From NCBI GenBank assembly GCA_014529385.2, contig CM043958.1, positions 127,433,817-127,497,816 on the forward strand: 64,000 nt of DNA, given 5' to 3'. The notes beneath the pieces are model-generated. The model did no database searches and was not told where the DNA came from. It saw only the letters and a list, made by a program, of their open reading frames with translations. The position numbers and the translations under genes are program-made. Every line of letters starts with the position of its first letter. The stretch's first letter is position 1. Shown in pieces: positions 46,906 to 58,923 of the stretch. Source of the DNA: Adiantum capillus-veneris (taxonomy: Eukaryota; Streptophyta; Polypodiopsida; Polypodiales; Pteridaceae).

Positions 46906-47427
46906 TTCTTGCACCAATCTGCATGGAACTTTCCAAATTCGCTCTCTATGGTTTGGCTATGCCTTTTTTGCACTTCTTTTTGAGTTTTGATTGGCTTTGG
47001 AGTTCTGACCATCAATTTTTTAGTATTTCAAAGTTTATGGTCGTTTTGGCCAAAATATAGTTTTTGATAGTTTTTGCCCTAATCTTTCGGCCCAAATTTG
47101 ATGGTGATAGTTTCTACTTACCCTAGTACTAAGTACTGAAATGAAACATGAAAGAAAAATAGACAAAATGGTACAATTTGAAGTTGAAACAAAAAACAAT
47201 TCAAAACTCTGAAAGTAATGGAAAAAATCGGAGAATGAAACGATTTTGGCTATCTCACTCACAACCCTCTTATCTCTTAAGATAGTGGGTCCTCGACTCC
47301 TAGACTCTACCAAGCACTAAACCCCATGTTTAGCTGCTAACTACTAAAGTGTAAATGAAGTGGACATCAAAATCAAAGATCCTAAGTAAAATATACAACT
47401 CAATCACTCACCACCTAAGGATCACTA

Positions 47428-47445
47428 TCCCTGGCAACGGCATCA
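47428..47445 (-). other. Decayed tRNA-Asp primer-binding site, element A
   Basis: Minus strand TGATGCCGTTGCCAGGGA differs from the tRNA-Asp complement in element B (TGGCGCCGTTGCCGGGGA) at three positions, all transitions as expected from methyl-cytosine decay. It is one base inside a TG-starting (forward) sequence, so the 5' LTR lies above 47447. Confidence 0.65.
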
Positions 47446-47446
47446 A

Positions 47447-48400
47447 TGTCAGTGAGTCCCTACACGGGCTTCTATAGCATAGCATTTTGGCACTAACACA
47501 ATGTTAATACTTAGGGAAGCAACTTGGATGGGGCAAGAAGACTCTTCAAGGGTGTCAATCTCAAGAAGTGAACCAACAAAATAACTCTATCTCTAACACA
47601 ACCAAATCTCTTGCTCTTAGTTTCGGTAATTTATCTATGTCCTACGTCACTGCACTCAGTCATCAACCCGTTTTGATACTCAAACGGAGTCCAAATGCTA
47701 CAAAACTTTAGGAACAGGTCAAGGAAACTTAGAGGCACTAACCTACCAAGTTTGGTCACATTTTGAGGAGGTACCATTACAAGTTTTAGAATTAAAATGT
47801 AATTACCAGAGCTCAAGATATGAGGATTACCAAGTGTAGGAAAGAAGCCACTCTTAGCCGTATGCCCCAAACTCTTTAAACTTGATAATAATAATAATGT
47901 GTTTTTCCACTTTACAACTTAGGCTTTATACCTAGGGCTCTCTTGGTCAGTGGCCGACTGTACAAGTTTCAGACTCATTATAGACTTTATAACTCAGCTT
48001 CTCAAAACTTTTCAATCTTTTAATTAGGTCTGACCAAAATAATTACAAGGCTTTCGAAAAAAGAATGGGAATACATCAGAATTTTATGTTCATGGAAGAA
48101 GGGGTCGACTTGAAGGACACTTATCTGGCTTGACTACTAATAACAGAAGTTTTGAAAATGTATGCCTCATTATACTCATGTGCCATATTGGAAGGTGTCT
48201 AACCATCAAAATATTTTGGCCTTAAAGGATATTGGAGATGCTCTGATTGTTTGTTGCTCCTAGCATAGGGGGCTTTTTGCTTTAATAGTTTTATTCTTCC
48301 TTGTGCTCATCCTAGGAGGATTTGACTTGGCTATCAACGGTTTAATTGATGTTCCTATTGCTATGGATGCTGAAATGGCACTTGATGGGCACTGTAGTTT
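47447..48400 (-). repeat. Probable 5' LTR of element A (upper boundary unknown)
   Basis: The minus-strand LTR would end …CTGACA at 47447, adjoining the primer site exactly as in element B. The far end is not identified; 48400 is only a guess from the ~946-bp LTR of B. No 3' LTR was found. Confidence 0.35.
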
Positions 48401-50060
48401 CCTAAGTCTTATAACCTCTTTACCCAAGTACCTAGCTACCTTTTTTCTAACATTGATTACATGTGGGTTGTCTTGCTTAAGGTTCCTATAAAACCTTGGG
48501 TACATCTACCCTAGATTTCTCCAAAGGGACTATGGAGTTTACAATTTCTGTGTTTGGCTTGTGCTAGCAACTTTTGAATTTTTTGTTTATTTATTTGCTA
48601 ATGTGTTTTGGACCAACTTCTCTTCTTGTCACTGGTTTTTCATACTACTCTTCTTTAACACTTGCATAACGTGAGCTACAAGGAGTTATCATTATCCATC
48701 AAGCTAGAATCTCTTGGCATTTATGAACTACCTCATAAATGTACTATATGGTCCTTGGCCTTCAAAGTTCAAGGTATTTAGTTTCTAATATTGATAGCAT
48801 ATTGGTTCACAAAACAAAATGATTTATGGTAAGTTGGACTTTATATTAAGACTAAATTTTTTATTACATGGTTTTCTTTAACCTTACACATCTTATGGCG
48901 ATTTTGATTGAATTTTAATGCACCCCTTTCTAGCCTCCTTGTCTTGACACCATTAACATTATGTCTATTTCTTAACTTTTGTTGGTACTCTCTACCAATT
49001 CTAATTCTGAACTCAATTGGACCATTTGTGTTTCTTGATAAGCCTTGCTCTAATGATACTTTGATCTACCCCAATACTTCAACTCTTAAAAAATTTCGTA
49101 GTTTTTTATTGTTGGATATGCCTAGCTTAGGGTGTCTTCTTTAAGTGCATAATGATTGAACACTAGCTGCATATACCACTCATTTGAAAAAGGGTTCTTG
49201 TTCAAGCCTTCAAAGGAAATTGCATTAGTAAAATATGATAGTTGACCCTCTTGGATTAATGAATAAATCAAGGTTCTTTGATGGGTACAAGTCTAGATAA
49301 TTTCCTTGGTTCCTATTTAAATATTAGTTTGAGAACGAGTTTTAAATTTTCTTATGATTCAAAAAGTACAATTTGGAGATTTTATGTTGACTCAATCGGA
49401 CTGCAAAATGACGCTTTTCTTCAAGAAACATGTATTTATCTTTTCAACACAACACAAAAAATAATTAATTTATAAAAATAAATTTTAAACTTTCTGGAAA
49501 CATATACTTAAAATAATCAAATTTTCAAAGACTTATTAAAAAGGTAATCTCTTTTTATGAAAAAAATATCCCATCAAAAGGAGTGATGACCTTTTGGTGC
49601 ATTTAAAGAGGGTGTTTAATTTTTGGGAGAGGCTATCCCTCTATTCTCAAGGAAAACTTGAAAGAAAGGTATTTAATTTTTAGATAGTATTTAAACTACT
49701 TATTTAAGTTAGACATATATTACAACAAAGAAGTTCTTTGACACCTATAATATGTATCCAAGGCTAACAAATCTGTTGTCTTATGTACATGGATGTAGAT
49801 GAGAATTCTATCTTTGCTTCAAGAGGTTTAGCTTAGTTTTACCTACATTCCTACCTTGAAGAAGAAGGCATAATTAATCCATATAAATTGTTGTAGTCCT
49901 AATGTATAAGATAAGCGGAATGCTATTCCATTCTAACCATACTGAACAAAAATCGGCCAAACGTAGATCTTTTTGTGTGAAAATACCTTCCTTTTGTCTA
50001 AAGCCACTTGTCTTTTGAGCATAGCATTCTTTTGTGTATAAATATTATCTTTAATTAAGC

Positions 50061-50062
<2 letters not shown>
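48401..50062. other. No gene seen; contains a copy of the (AC)n-linked repeat
   Basis: 49735-50062 resembles the family at 19968 (GACACCTATAATATGTATCC, ACATGGATGTAGATGAGAA, TCTTTTGTGTATAA) and again runs into an (AC)n tract. The rest is AT-rich with unrecognised short frames. Confidence 0.5.

Positions 50063-50140
<78 letters not shown>
50063..50140. repeat. (AC)n(GA)n compound microsatellite
   Basis: About 19 AC units, then about 16 GA units, ending near ACATCTTCAAAAGGCC, as after the tract at 28307. Confidence 0.95.
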
Positions 50141-50142
<2 letters not shown>

Positions 50143-50269
50143 CTTACATCTTCAAAAGGCCAATGTGCCCTATGAGACAAATACCAAACATCCCAATTAA
50201 AATCATTTTTCATCAATATCACTCACAACATTGATGTTACCCAAGAGAGGAAGCATCAATGTCACTTAC

Positions 50270-50640
50270 AATGTACGAATGAAAGTGTTCATTAACAATG
50301 TGTGTGACTTGTACACATTGAAACTATGTGACATGGACCACCATGCATGTGAGAGAGAGAAAGCGAGAGAGAAAAATGAAAGTGATGAGTGAAACCTCAA
50401 AAAAGTAGGTATGCACACAATGTGTAAGGCGAGTACACATTGAATCTATGTTGCATGTGTGTGTGTGTGTGTCACAGAGAGAGAGAGAGAGAGGGAGAGA
50501 GAGGGGGGGGGGGGGAGAGAGAGGAGGAAGGGAGAGATAAATGAAAGCAATGAGTGAAACTTCAAAAAATTATTTGTGCACAAAATGAATAAGTACGTGT
50601 AGACTTTGAATCTATGTTGCATGTGTGTGTGTGTTTGTTT
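50270..50640 (-). repeat. Cluster of GT/GA-linked repeat units
   Basis: Three related units (near 50280, 50370 and 50520) contain AATGAAAG-GATGAGTGAAAC, GTGCACA(A)AATG-type and ACACATTGAATCTATG blocks, each ending in (TG)n or (GA)n. Inverted relatives lie at 29225-29460 and 39260-39330. Confidence 0.6.
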
Positions 50641-52989
50641 TAGCTATTTACTTATATTACCCACAGAGGAACATATACATGCTCAAAGACTAAGGTACCC
50701 AGATAAATATAAGGTTTATTGTACAAAACAAACTTAGATAGCATGATTTTGTACAAATGAATATCATCAGGTTGGTACAAGTCACCATCCCAAAAGGTAG
50801 AAATCCCTTCACAAAATTCAAACCAACATCAAATCTTCCAAACAGTAAAGCAACCAAAAGTTGAACCACAGAGAGTAGCCCTCACCTACCCCCATAGAAA
50901 CAACATAACATTCTGTTAGCATTGTATCTATATGTAGGTGATGTATGGGCATCCTAGTTGTTATCCATGTCACAAAGGTACACCTTTTTTTATGCAAGTA
51001 AACTTATCATTGAAAGATAAACTTAAATAGAAGTTGGTAGCCAATTACAACATCATAAAACCTTCAATAGCCTACAAATTGCCAATGATTTTCATTAGAC
51101 TGATTTGTGTTTAAGTATCTTTATAATTTATCTCCTTATTCTTGCAGGTTCTATTAATGTCAGGGCCATACCCAGACTCGACCCTACTCACCTCCTTCAG
51201 TCCTCCAGACCGTTCCAGGGAATAATGTAGATCTATCTGCAAGTATCCCTCCCACTTGGGACCGACACTCAGATAGGACTCCGCTCTATCTTGAATGCCA
51301 ACCCAAGGGGGTACATCCATTCATTCAATGATTCTATCCGCTTGTCATAATCAATCTATCCTTGACAGCTTTCTGCACCCAAAATGTGGTCCTTAGTCTT
51401 GATTCTCTTGATCTTTAACTTGAGGATCTGCTCTTGCTTTCTTGTTCTCCCTTGGTTCATGGTGACAACCCCTTTTTCTTGACAAGCAGGCACGGCAGTT
51501 ATCACTTTCCCCTAAGAAGAGGGATCTTACAACCCTGCCTGGTCTCGCTTGTCCCGGATTACCCATTTTTATCCCACGTAGTCCTAGCGTTTAACATTAA
51601 ATTTTTAAATCAACATCCGAACATCTGACCCTCCGGATCCACCCACCCACCGAAACTTTTCATGAAAATCCCTTCCCGAGGTAGTACTTAACTACTACAA
51701 AATCAGGAAGACAGCAATCTATCAGACATCATCAAACAACAAGCAGCATGCAATTTGTTGCATACCCTTGTTCAGGGAAATTCATCTGGTTGTTCCCACC
51801 AGATCTTTATTTAGAAACTTTTAATTCATTTCCTTTCCTTTATTTGCTATAATTAACTTGTAACTAGTTTCCTAACTAATCATGCAACACATTTAGTTTC
51901 AACCAATTCATCTTACCTCCCCATTCAGGCCAAGATAATCGGTTACAAGCCATCAAAATGGCAACATCTTCACAATATTTCCCAAAATTAAGTGTTTGGG
52001 AAAGTCTCATCAAGTAATTAATCATTCCTTCCTAAGCGATTTATTTCGAGAGGTATAGCACCATCTGGTGACAGATGCACAAGGTAGCCCTTATATTCCT
52101 ATCCTTTCCAGTTTCTTTTTAAGCAATCAAGTCGAACAAATTTCCTTAATTAAATTCACATTATCCTCGCTGAGTATGACCTTCTCATCCAACTATTGGC
52201 ATCAGACCATACCTGGATTATGGTTGATTTTCAATAAGATACTGCGGGTACTTCACCTGGCCGGGCAAAAATAAAACAAATCCATTCATCCCTTATCCCT
52301 CGAGCATGAATGACCTAGGTATAACAACTTGCCGGTTACATTGCCCTAGAAAAAAAGGGCCAATCTCCATCAAGTTCCCCAAGAGAATCCTCTCAATGGG
52401 CTGGCCTTTCAATCAAATTGACCCCAAGAAGATCCATCTTAGTTTTCGGTCATACCCAGACAATCTTTAAAACTCCTAGTTAAATCTATGTTTTGCAATG
52501 GGCTATCCCTATCACCTCTCGAGGTTCCTTTTTAACTCCTAGTTGGTAATTTCCAGGTTCATTCATTTATCAACTTTAATTCCTACTTTCATTAATTATC
52601 TACCAGCCAAGTTTATTTAGAAAATACAAGCGAGTTTTTGCCATAGGCATTTGATGGTTAATGTCTCTTCGGAAATGCCAACTTTTTAAGTTCAATACCC
52701 GTTTTGTACAATTTCCAAGTTTTTGCAATCCTTTGCCATCCATGGGACATCTCCATGGAAGCTTGTAGAGTTTTTGGTTCAAAACAACACGGAGGTCAAT
52801 TTCGCGAAGTTATCCCCTATCTCCCCCATCCCGTATTTGCAAACAAATTTGAAATTGACAACTTTTAGAAATACTCTTCAATACCAAAAATTGAACCACT
52901 TCTATCGAGTTTAAACAACTACTCTTTTTTTATGGTGCCTAGATTTCCTTTTTAAGAAGCTAAAAGGTCATCCTATAATTTATGAGTTT
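50641..52989. other. No gene seen
   Basis: AT-rich non-coding sequence. A minus-strand word TGTAAGATCCCTC (near 51534) resembles TGTAAGGTCCCTCCC near 54536 and might mark LTR starts, but I could not confirm paired ends. Confidence 0.45.
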
Positions 52990-53655
52990 TCGAGCTTTTC
53001 ATTAAAGCTTAAACTTAAAATACAAGGTAGTCACTAAAGCTTACACCTAAGTGCAAAGTTACCATTAATGCTTAGCTTAAGAGTGCAAATCTACCTTTGC
53101 AACTTAATTAAAGATGTATAGATACTCTTAGCACTTAACCCTAATTGCGAGGTTTCCATTAAAGCTTAAACCAAAAAATGCAAGGTAGTCACTAAAGCTT
53201 ACACCTAAGCGCAAAGTTACCATTAAAGCTTAGCTTACGAGTGCAAATCTACCTTTGAAGCTTAACTTTATAATGCATAGATACTCTTATCACTTAATTT
53301 TAATTGCGAGATTTCCATTAAAGCTTAAACCTAAAAATACAAGGTAGTCACTAAAGCTTACACCTAAGTGCAAAGTTACTATTAAAGCTTAGCTTACAAG
53401 TGCAAATCTACCTTTGAAGCTTAAATTTATGATGAATAGATACTCTTATCACTTAACCCTAATTGCGAGGTTTCCATTAAAGCTTAAACATAAAATACAA
53501 AGTAGGCACTAAAGTTTACACCTAAGTGCAAAGTTACCATTAAAGCTTAGCTTACGAGTGCAAATCTACCTTTGAAGCTTAACTTAATGATGCATAACTA
53601 CCATTAATACTTAACTCTAATTCCAAGGTTATCATTAAAACTTAAACCTAAAATG
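52990..53655. repeat. 158-bp higher-order tandem repeat (about 4.1 copies)
   Basis: Units start at AAAGCTTAAAC: 53004, 53161, 53320, 53479 and a partial at 53637 (periods 157, 159, 159, 158). Each unit is made of five ~30-32-bp subunits around A(A/C)TTA or AAGCTTA, in a fixed order (ends: CAAGGTAGTC, CAAAGTTACC, CAAATCTACC, ATAGATACTC, GCGAGGTTTCC). This two-level organisation resembles satellite higher-order repeats. Confidence 0.88.
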
Positions 53656-54013
53656 ATGCACATAAACCTTTCTAGTATTAAAACACATAGATTAATTAAT
53701 CCTATTAGAAATGAAGATTACCTCCTCTAAACAAGAGGGAAATGGGGTTGAAGTCTTTCTTGAAGAGATGTGAGGCTGAAGGAGGAAGGAAAGGGATTTG
53801 GGATGAAGAGGAAGGAGAGAGGAGTTTCTTCACAAAACCCTCAAGGGTTTGGCCTTCAAGAGAGGGAGAGAGCAAGAGCAAGGTTTACTGGAAACCTTGA
53901 TTTACTTAAGCATAATCTTGAGCATGGCAAGTATGCAAGTAGCTTAGCAACATGTGTGTGTAAAATTACAAAGGGGAGGGGGTGCTTATATAGGAAATGG
54001 TGGGTATTTTTTT

Positions 54014-54245
54014 CTCAATTCCTATTGGACCCCAATTCTCTTCTCAATTCCTATTGGACCCCAATTCTCCTCTCAATTGCTATTGGACCCCTTTTCTCTT
54101 CTCAAATGCTATGGGACCCCAATTCTCTTCTTAATTTCTATTGGACCCCAATTCTCTTCTCAAATGCTATTGGACCACAATTCTCTTCTCAAATGCTATT
54201 GGACCACAATTCTCTTCTTAATTCCTATTGGACCCCAATTTTCTT
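54014..54245. repeat. 29-bp tandem repeat, 8 units, with ATTGG boxes
   Basis: Units start at 54014 and every 29 bases (CTCAATTCCTATTGG + ACCCCAATTCTCTT). Seven of eight keep ATTGG, the reverse of CCAAT; many also contain a second CCAAT in CCCCAAT. The open frame across it (53770-54264) is produced by the repeat and is not a gene. Confidence 0.9.
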
Positions 54246-55055
54246 CTTAGTTCTTATCTCTTAACTTTAACTTTCAATCAAGTAGTCCCTTTTTCTCCCA
54301 GTTCCCGATCTAAATCAGTTCCCACGCGGATCTTCACGAAGAAGTATACAAATAATCTGAATCTTTTTGGAAAAATATAGGGATGACGTAATTTCTTATC
54401 CAAAATATCCTTGTCTTTTCATTCTGGAGTAAAGTCTCGTTGTCTGCATGACTTCTTTGTCGGTCTTGCTTTTTCTAAATTATTTTCTAGGCTGAAAAAG
54501 TTCTGAATGGCTCTAGGGTTTAGGGAGGGACCTTACAATTAAGATAGGCTCTCTTCCTCGACCAGGCCATGTTCTTAGCCGCAAAGGAAACCACATATTC
54601 TACTCTATCTGCTTTAAGATTTTTCAAGATTTGTGCCCTCTTGATTGGATTGACTATAGTACTCATCCGAGCAGTCAGCCTATACCTTGGTTTAACCTGA
54701 TAACAGTAGAGAAATCATTTTTGGCATTATTAGCAACAAAAATCGTCATAACATACTCTTGCCATAACTGTGAGTGACACCAACCACCAAATGGTTGGAT
54801 TCCTTCAAACTTTTAGGAAACCGAGAATCTTACTAAGACGCCATCTAAAGTAATCTGCACATGCTACAGTAATATGCCGAGACAATAAGGAATCATCAAA
54901 ACTAGTTTATAAAAACATATATGCCCTTAGTCTTGGTCCCACCAAGTTACCTAATCTTAGTCCTTATAGCAAAGAAAACTAGGGGGTAAAATACACCTAC
55001 AAACAATAGATCTTGTCTATGTTCCCATACATAATGTCCATGTCGAGAATATCCA
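54246..55055. other. No gene seen
   Basis: The minus strand at 54540-54690 has a short protein-like stretch (AKNMAWSRKRAYLN) that I cannot assign. The remainder is AT-rich. Confidence 0.4.
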
Positions 55056-55850
55056 GAAAACTTAAAAAACCAAGAATTTTATACTCAGAAATAGAAAATA
55101 GGTAATCCTATAAGAGTCCTGCTAAGAGACTGTAACCATATCCATCCAGCCATGTCATCCATTATTTTGAGGTGTTATAACTTAGTAGAATTCCATTAGA
55201 CTACAAAAAATAACAACTATATTTGCTAATGTATATAGCATTAGCCAAGAAGCCCTATGCTGAGCTATATTTGCTAAACAAGAAAAATACCAACCTGGTT
55301 ATCAACATAAACCAAAACGTAGCCCCATTTCAGCACCATAACTGGTTTCAGTGCCTTATACCAGGTGAAGTTAGCTTTAGATCTAGATTTATGGTAGCCA
55401 AGGAGTTCAGTGTAAGCCAATGCCTATCTTGTAGGAAGCAAAAAAAGAGAGAGACACATTGTCTATGTCATAAATATGAAAAAAACCAAGAGTTTTATAC
55501 TCAAATTTTGGAAATAGGTAATTCTATAAGCTTCCAGCTAAGCGCCGATAACCAAATCTATCCAGCCATGTCATTGACTGTTTCTAGGCATCATAAGTTG
55601 GCCGAATTCTATAAGACAACCCTATATAATGACTTTTTTTAAAAAGTATACAACATCAGCCAAGAGGGCACTATGCCAAGCTATATATGCTAGTTAAGAT
55701 AGATAATTACCTGATTATCAATCCAAGCCAAAAGCAACCCCATATCAACAACATAACTGGTTGCTATGCTTTATGCCAGGTGTAGTTAGCATTAGGTCAA
55801 GACACATGGTAGCTAATGAGTTTAGTGTAAACCCATGCTAGTATAGTAGG
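55056..55850. repeat. Two diverged ~410-bp tandem units
   Basis: Unit 1 from about 55056, unit 2 from about 55475. Shared blocks in order: ACCAAGA(A/G)TTTTATACTCA, ATAGGTAAT, ATCCAGCCATGTCAT, GCCAAGA, CTGGTTATCAA, CATAACTGGTT, and GCCAGGTG. Non-coding. Confidence 0.7.
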
Positions 55851-55928
55851 AAAAAATATTAGTTTCATTAGCATACCATAAGTTAAAATAATTTCATTAG
55901 AGAACTGCTACTAACACCTATTTTTGCC

Positions 55929-56874
55929 TGTTGACCGCCGGGTCAACAACACAACATAACTCAAGTTTCGTACCAAAGTCTCATCTTTTGCGAGTTATGA
56001 AATGCTGCAGATTATGGCTATAAACGTCATCTGTAATGAGTAGTTATTCTAGTTTCAGAAGCCGGGGTGCAATGGCACTTCCAGATTGTAAATACAAAGC
56101 CATTTGACCCTTTCAACCCCATTTTTGGTTAAACCTAAGGTAGCCTTAGTATATAAGGTACCTAGGTCATTTTGTAAAAAAGACTTTAATCATAATCAAA
56201 ACTGAGTGCTGCCGTCTATTGTGTGTGTGAGAGAGAAAGAGAGTGAGCGTGAGCTTCATTCTCTCGCTACGCCCGGCTCGCTCAACACATTGGAGATCTG
56301 ACTGCACCATTGTTGTAGGCTCGAGGAGAGCTACGCGACAACGCCAAGCATTCCACGCGAGACGAAGCGCACACGCCGACGCATCTATGAGCTATTTGTG
56401 GCCGTAAGTGTATCAAATGATGTCTGTTTTCTGCATGCTAGTAGTCTATAGAATCGTGGCAACATAAGCTACGCATAGGTACTCATAAATTTCAGTTTCG
56501 GGCACTTTCAAAATTTAGCTCTGTCATCCTACGCGTTTTCCGCAGATGGGTTTAGAGTGTAGAAGCTTAGGGACAGGTGTATCCTAGTGAGCGGATGGTG
56601 TTCCTTAAGTTTCGTATGAATCTGGCATGATTAGGCGAGTTACCTTTAGTATGTGTGTATGTGGCTAGGTGGTGTAGTTGAGAGGAGTGAGGTTCTTGAT
56701 TGTGGTTTAGTTGGCCTTTCTGAGTGTTGTATGTGTAGGATGGTCTCAGCTTGACAAGCTAAAGAGATTTCCTCCGTGTGCCTATCGTGTCATCTGTGTC
56801 CTCGATTGAAATTATGTTGATCTAGGTAGTGTTTGCATGCACTTCATGGGGGTGTGAGTCGCTCCCGTCCAACA
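55929..56874 (+). repeat. 5' LTR of gypsy element B (about 946 bp)
   Basis: Starts TGTTGACCGCCGGGTCAAC, itself a small inverted repeat, and ends …CGTCCAACA at 56874, one base before the tRNA-Asp primer site. TATATAAG at 56150-56157 marks a likely U3/R boundary. A GT/GA-rich stretch (56220-56250) lies downstream of it. The 3' LTR is beyond the window, so the 5' end is inferred from TGTTG/CAACA complementarity. Confidence 0.65.
56150..56157 (+). promoter_or_regulatory. TATA box in the LTR of element B
   Basis: TATATAAG, 221 bases into the LTR and about 720 bases before its end. Confidence 0.5.
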
Positions 56875-56875
56875 T

Positions 56876-56893
56876 TGGCGCCGTTGCCGGGGA
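56876..56893 (+). other. tRNA-Asp primer-binding site of element B
   Basis: TGGCGCCGTTGCCGGGGA is an exact 18-base complement of the 3' end of plant tRNA-Asp, including CCA, and lies one base after the LTR end. Confidence 0.9.
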
Positions 56894-57417
56894 CACAAGG
56901 ACCTAAGTAGGTTTCCTACTAACACTCGTGTGATGGTTGCTTGATTTAGTTTCGGCTAAAGAAAGAGTTTTTCTTAAGTGGATCCAGAAGAGGATATTCC
57001 GCGATTAAGTGGATAGCCAAGAAGCGTGTGTCTTGCCGAGGGTTTGTGACTAGATACGCTTAGTTAGGATCTGTGGATTAGAGTAGTTGTTGGTGGTCGA
57101 GTGATTTGTGAGGTGATAAAAGCGTTTACTAGTCCGTGTGTGGCAGTGAAGCGTTTTTCTACTCATAGATGCAAAACCCCATATGATTTGTAGGAGTAGC
57201 TTTAGGTAAGTGATCCGATTATGATCTAGAGCTATTCAGCACTGAATTATTTGCTAAAGTGCTTGATTGCATTTGAAATCACGGAAAAGTGTGCTTTTGA
57301 GGGTAAAAATACATTAAACAATCTTTTGTGGATGGTTTTGCATGACTGATTGATGTTGTGCATATAAAAGAGCATTTGCAAGGGTTCTGTGAAGAAAACC
57401 TGCAATTCTGTAAACAT

Positions 57418-58923
57418 AGACATCCTACGCGTAGGATGTCTCAAGGGGTTCTGGAGACCAAATTTGAAAATTTTGACTACACCAGTGGGTTCAGAGGGTA
57501 GGTTTTACCCTAGTAACATATTGACTTGGGTGTTTTTCCCTATTTTTGTTGACCAAAAGCCAAAAGGCGGAGTCAAAAAACGTAAAATTTCAGCAAAGGC
57601 TTAATTGAGTGATTTTCGCATGTTTTTGCAATTGTGAAGCATACTTGTTTTTCCCTATTTTTGTTGACCAAAAGCCAAAAGGCGGAGTCAGAAAACGTAA
57701 AATTTCAGCAAAGGCTTAATTGAGTGATTTTTGCATGTTTTTGCAATTGTGAAGCATACTTGCACTTGCTGAGAGCATAAGGAAGCATCAGGGACACTTC
57801 AGTCTCAAAAAATCAGCAGTAGACATCCTACGTGTAGGATGTCTACAGGGTGATCTGGTGGAAATTTTGAAAATCTGAGGTTACCAGTGTGTTTAGAAGG
57901 TAGGTTTTACCCTATTTTCACCTGGAAAGTGGAAATTTGACCAAATTGTGACAGATCAAAGCCAAAAGACGAGAATTGCTAGACATCCTACCCAAATTGA
58001 GACCAAAGCATAGGATGACTTCATAGGCATGTTCTAAATGTTGTATTGAGTGCATGTGATAAATTTCATCTCATTTGGGTGAGAAAATTGGGTTCAAAGC
58101 GGACTTTAGCACTTTTGACTGAAAAAGACGAGAACAACTAAAATTTGGGACTTTTGAAATCCAAACCAAAATCTAAGCATACCATTGGGTTACTGACATC
58201 AAGGGGAAGCTGTGGGACAAGTCTGGGGTCAAACAGGCCAAAAAGACATCCTACACGTCGGATGTCTTCTGTGTGATTTAAGACTCAACACATTTCTGAG
58301 CATACCACAGTGATCAGCACCTTAAGGAGAGTCTGTGGTTCAAGTTTGGGTTCATTCTGGGAAAAAAGACATTCTACGCGTAGGATGTCTACTGCATGAT
58401 TCTGAGACCAAAATTCTCCTGTGACCATACCATGCTGTTGTATAGCCTTAGGCAAGCCTCCTAGGAAAATTTGGTCCAATTTGGAGTTGATTTGACTTAG
58501 GAATTCATCAGAACAGACATCAGGCTTTTGGAACAGATTCTTGATCATTTGACCAACCTATAGGTGTCAGAATCAAAAAGTAAAAATAGCTATGAGCTTA
58601 GCACATCAAGGGGAAGCTACAGTGCAAGTTTGAGCTGAAACAGAGCAAAAAGACATCCTACGCGTAGGATGTCTCCAGCTTGATTTAGGACTCCAAACCA
58701 ACTTATGAGCACACCACTGTGATCAGCACATCAAGGAGAAGCTAGGGTGAAAATTTCAAGTCATTCTGAGCAAAAAGACATCCTATGCGTAGGATGTCTC
58801 AAGGCCATTTTTAAATCCAAACCAAATTCTGAGCATACCATTGTGTTGCTGGACTTAAGGGGAGTCTCTGGACCAAATTTTGTTAAATTCTAAGCATATA
58901 GACATCCTACGCGTAGGATGTCT
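57418..58923. repeat. Seven copies of a 24-bp palindrome in the leader of element B
   Basis: Arms AGACATCCTACG and CGTAGGATGTCT. Copies at 57418-57441, 57821-57844, 58244-58267, 58367-58390, 58651-58674, 58776-58799 and 58900-58923; a split copy with separated arms at 57981-58020. Three are perfect, the others differ at one or two bases. Spacing between several neighbours is 123-125 bases, or about double. Degenerate flanking text recurs too (GAGCATACCA, AAGGGGA-TCT, CAAAAAGACATCC), so palindromes punctuate a diverged ~125-bp tandem array. A half word ATCCTACGCGTTTTCC occurs in the LTR (56527). Confidence 0.95.
57532..57762. repeat. 115-bp recent tandem duplication in the leader of element B
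   Basis: GTTTTTCCCTATTTTTGTTG starts at 57532 and 57647. The copies differ at only two or three positions, far closer than the surrounding degenerate repeats. Confidence 0.9.

Noticed and set aside
53770-54264. 164-codon frame with repeating LLDPNSLL/YWTPILF
   Set aside because: 29 bp is not a multiple of three, but three units cycle the frames and lack stops; composition follows the DNA repeat and no domain is recognisable.
51463-54536. A 3-kb LTR from TGACAACC to ACCTTACA
   Set aside because: Terminal inverted similarity is weak and no flanking target duplication or second copy is visible.
57418-58923. CRISPR-like array (palindromic repeats with spacers)
   Set aside because: The spacers are themselves related sequences, spacing is irregular, the repeats lie in a retrotransposon leader and the genome is a plant.
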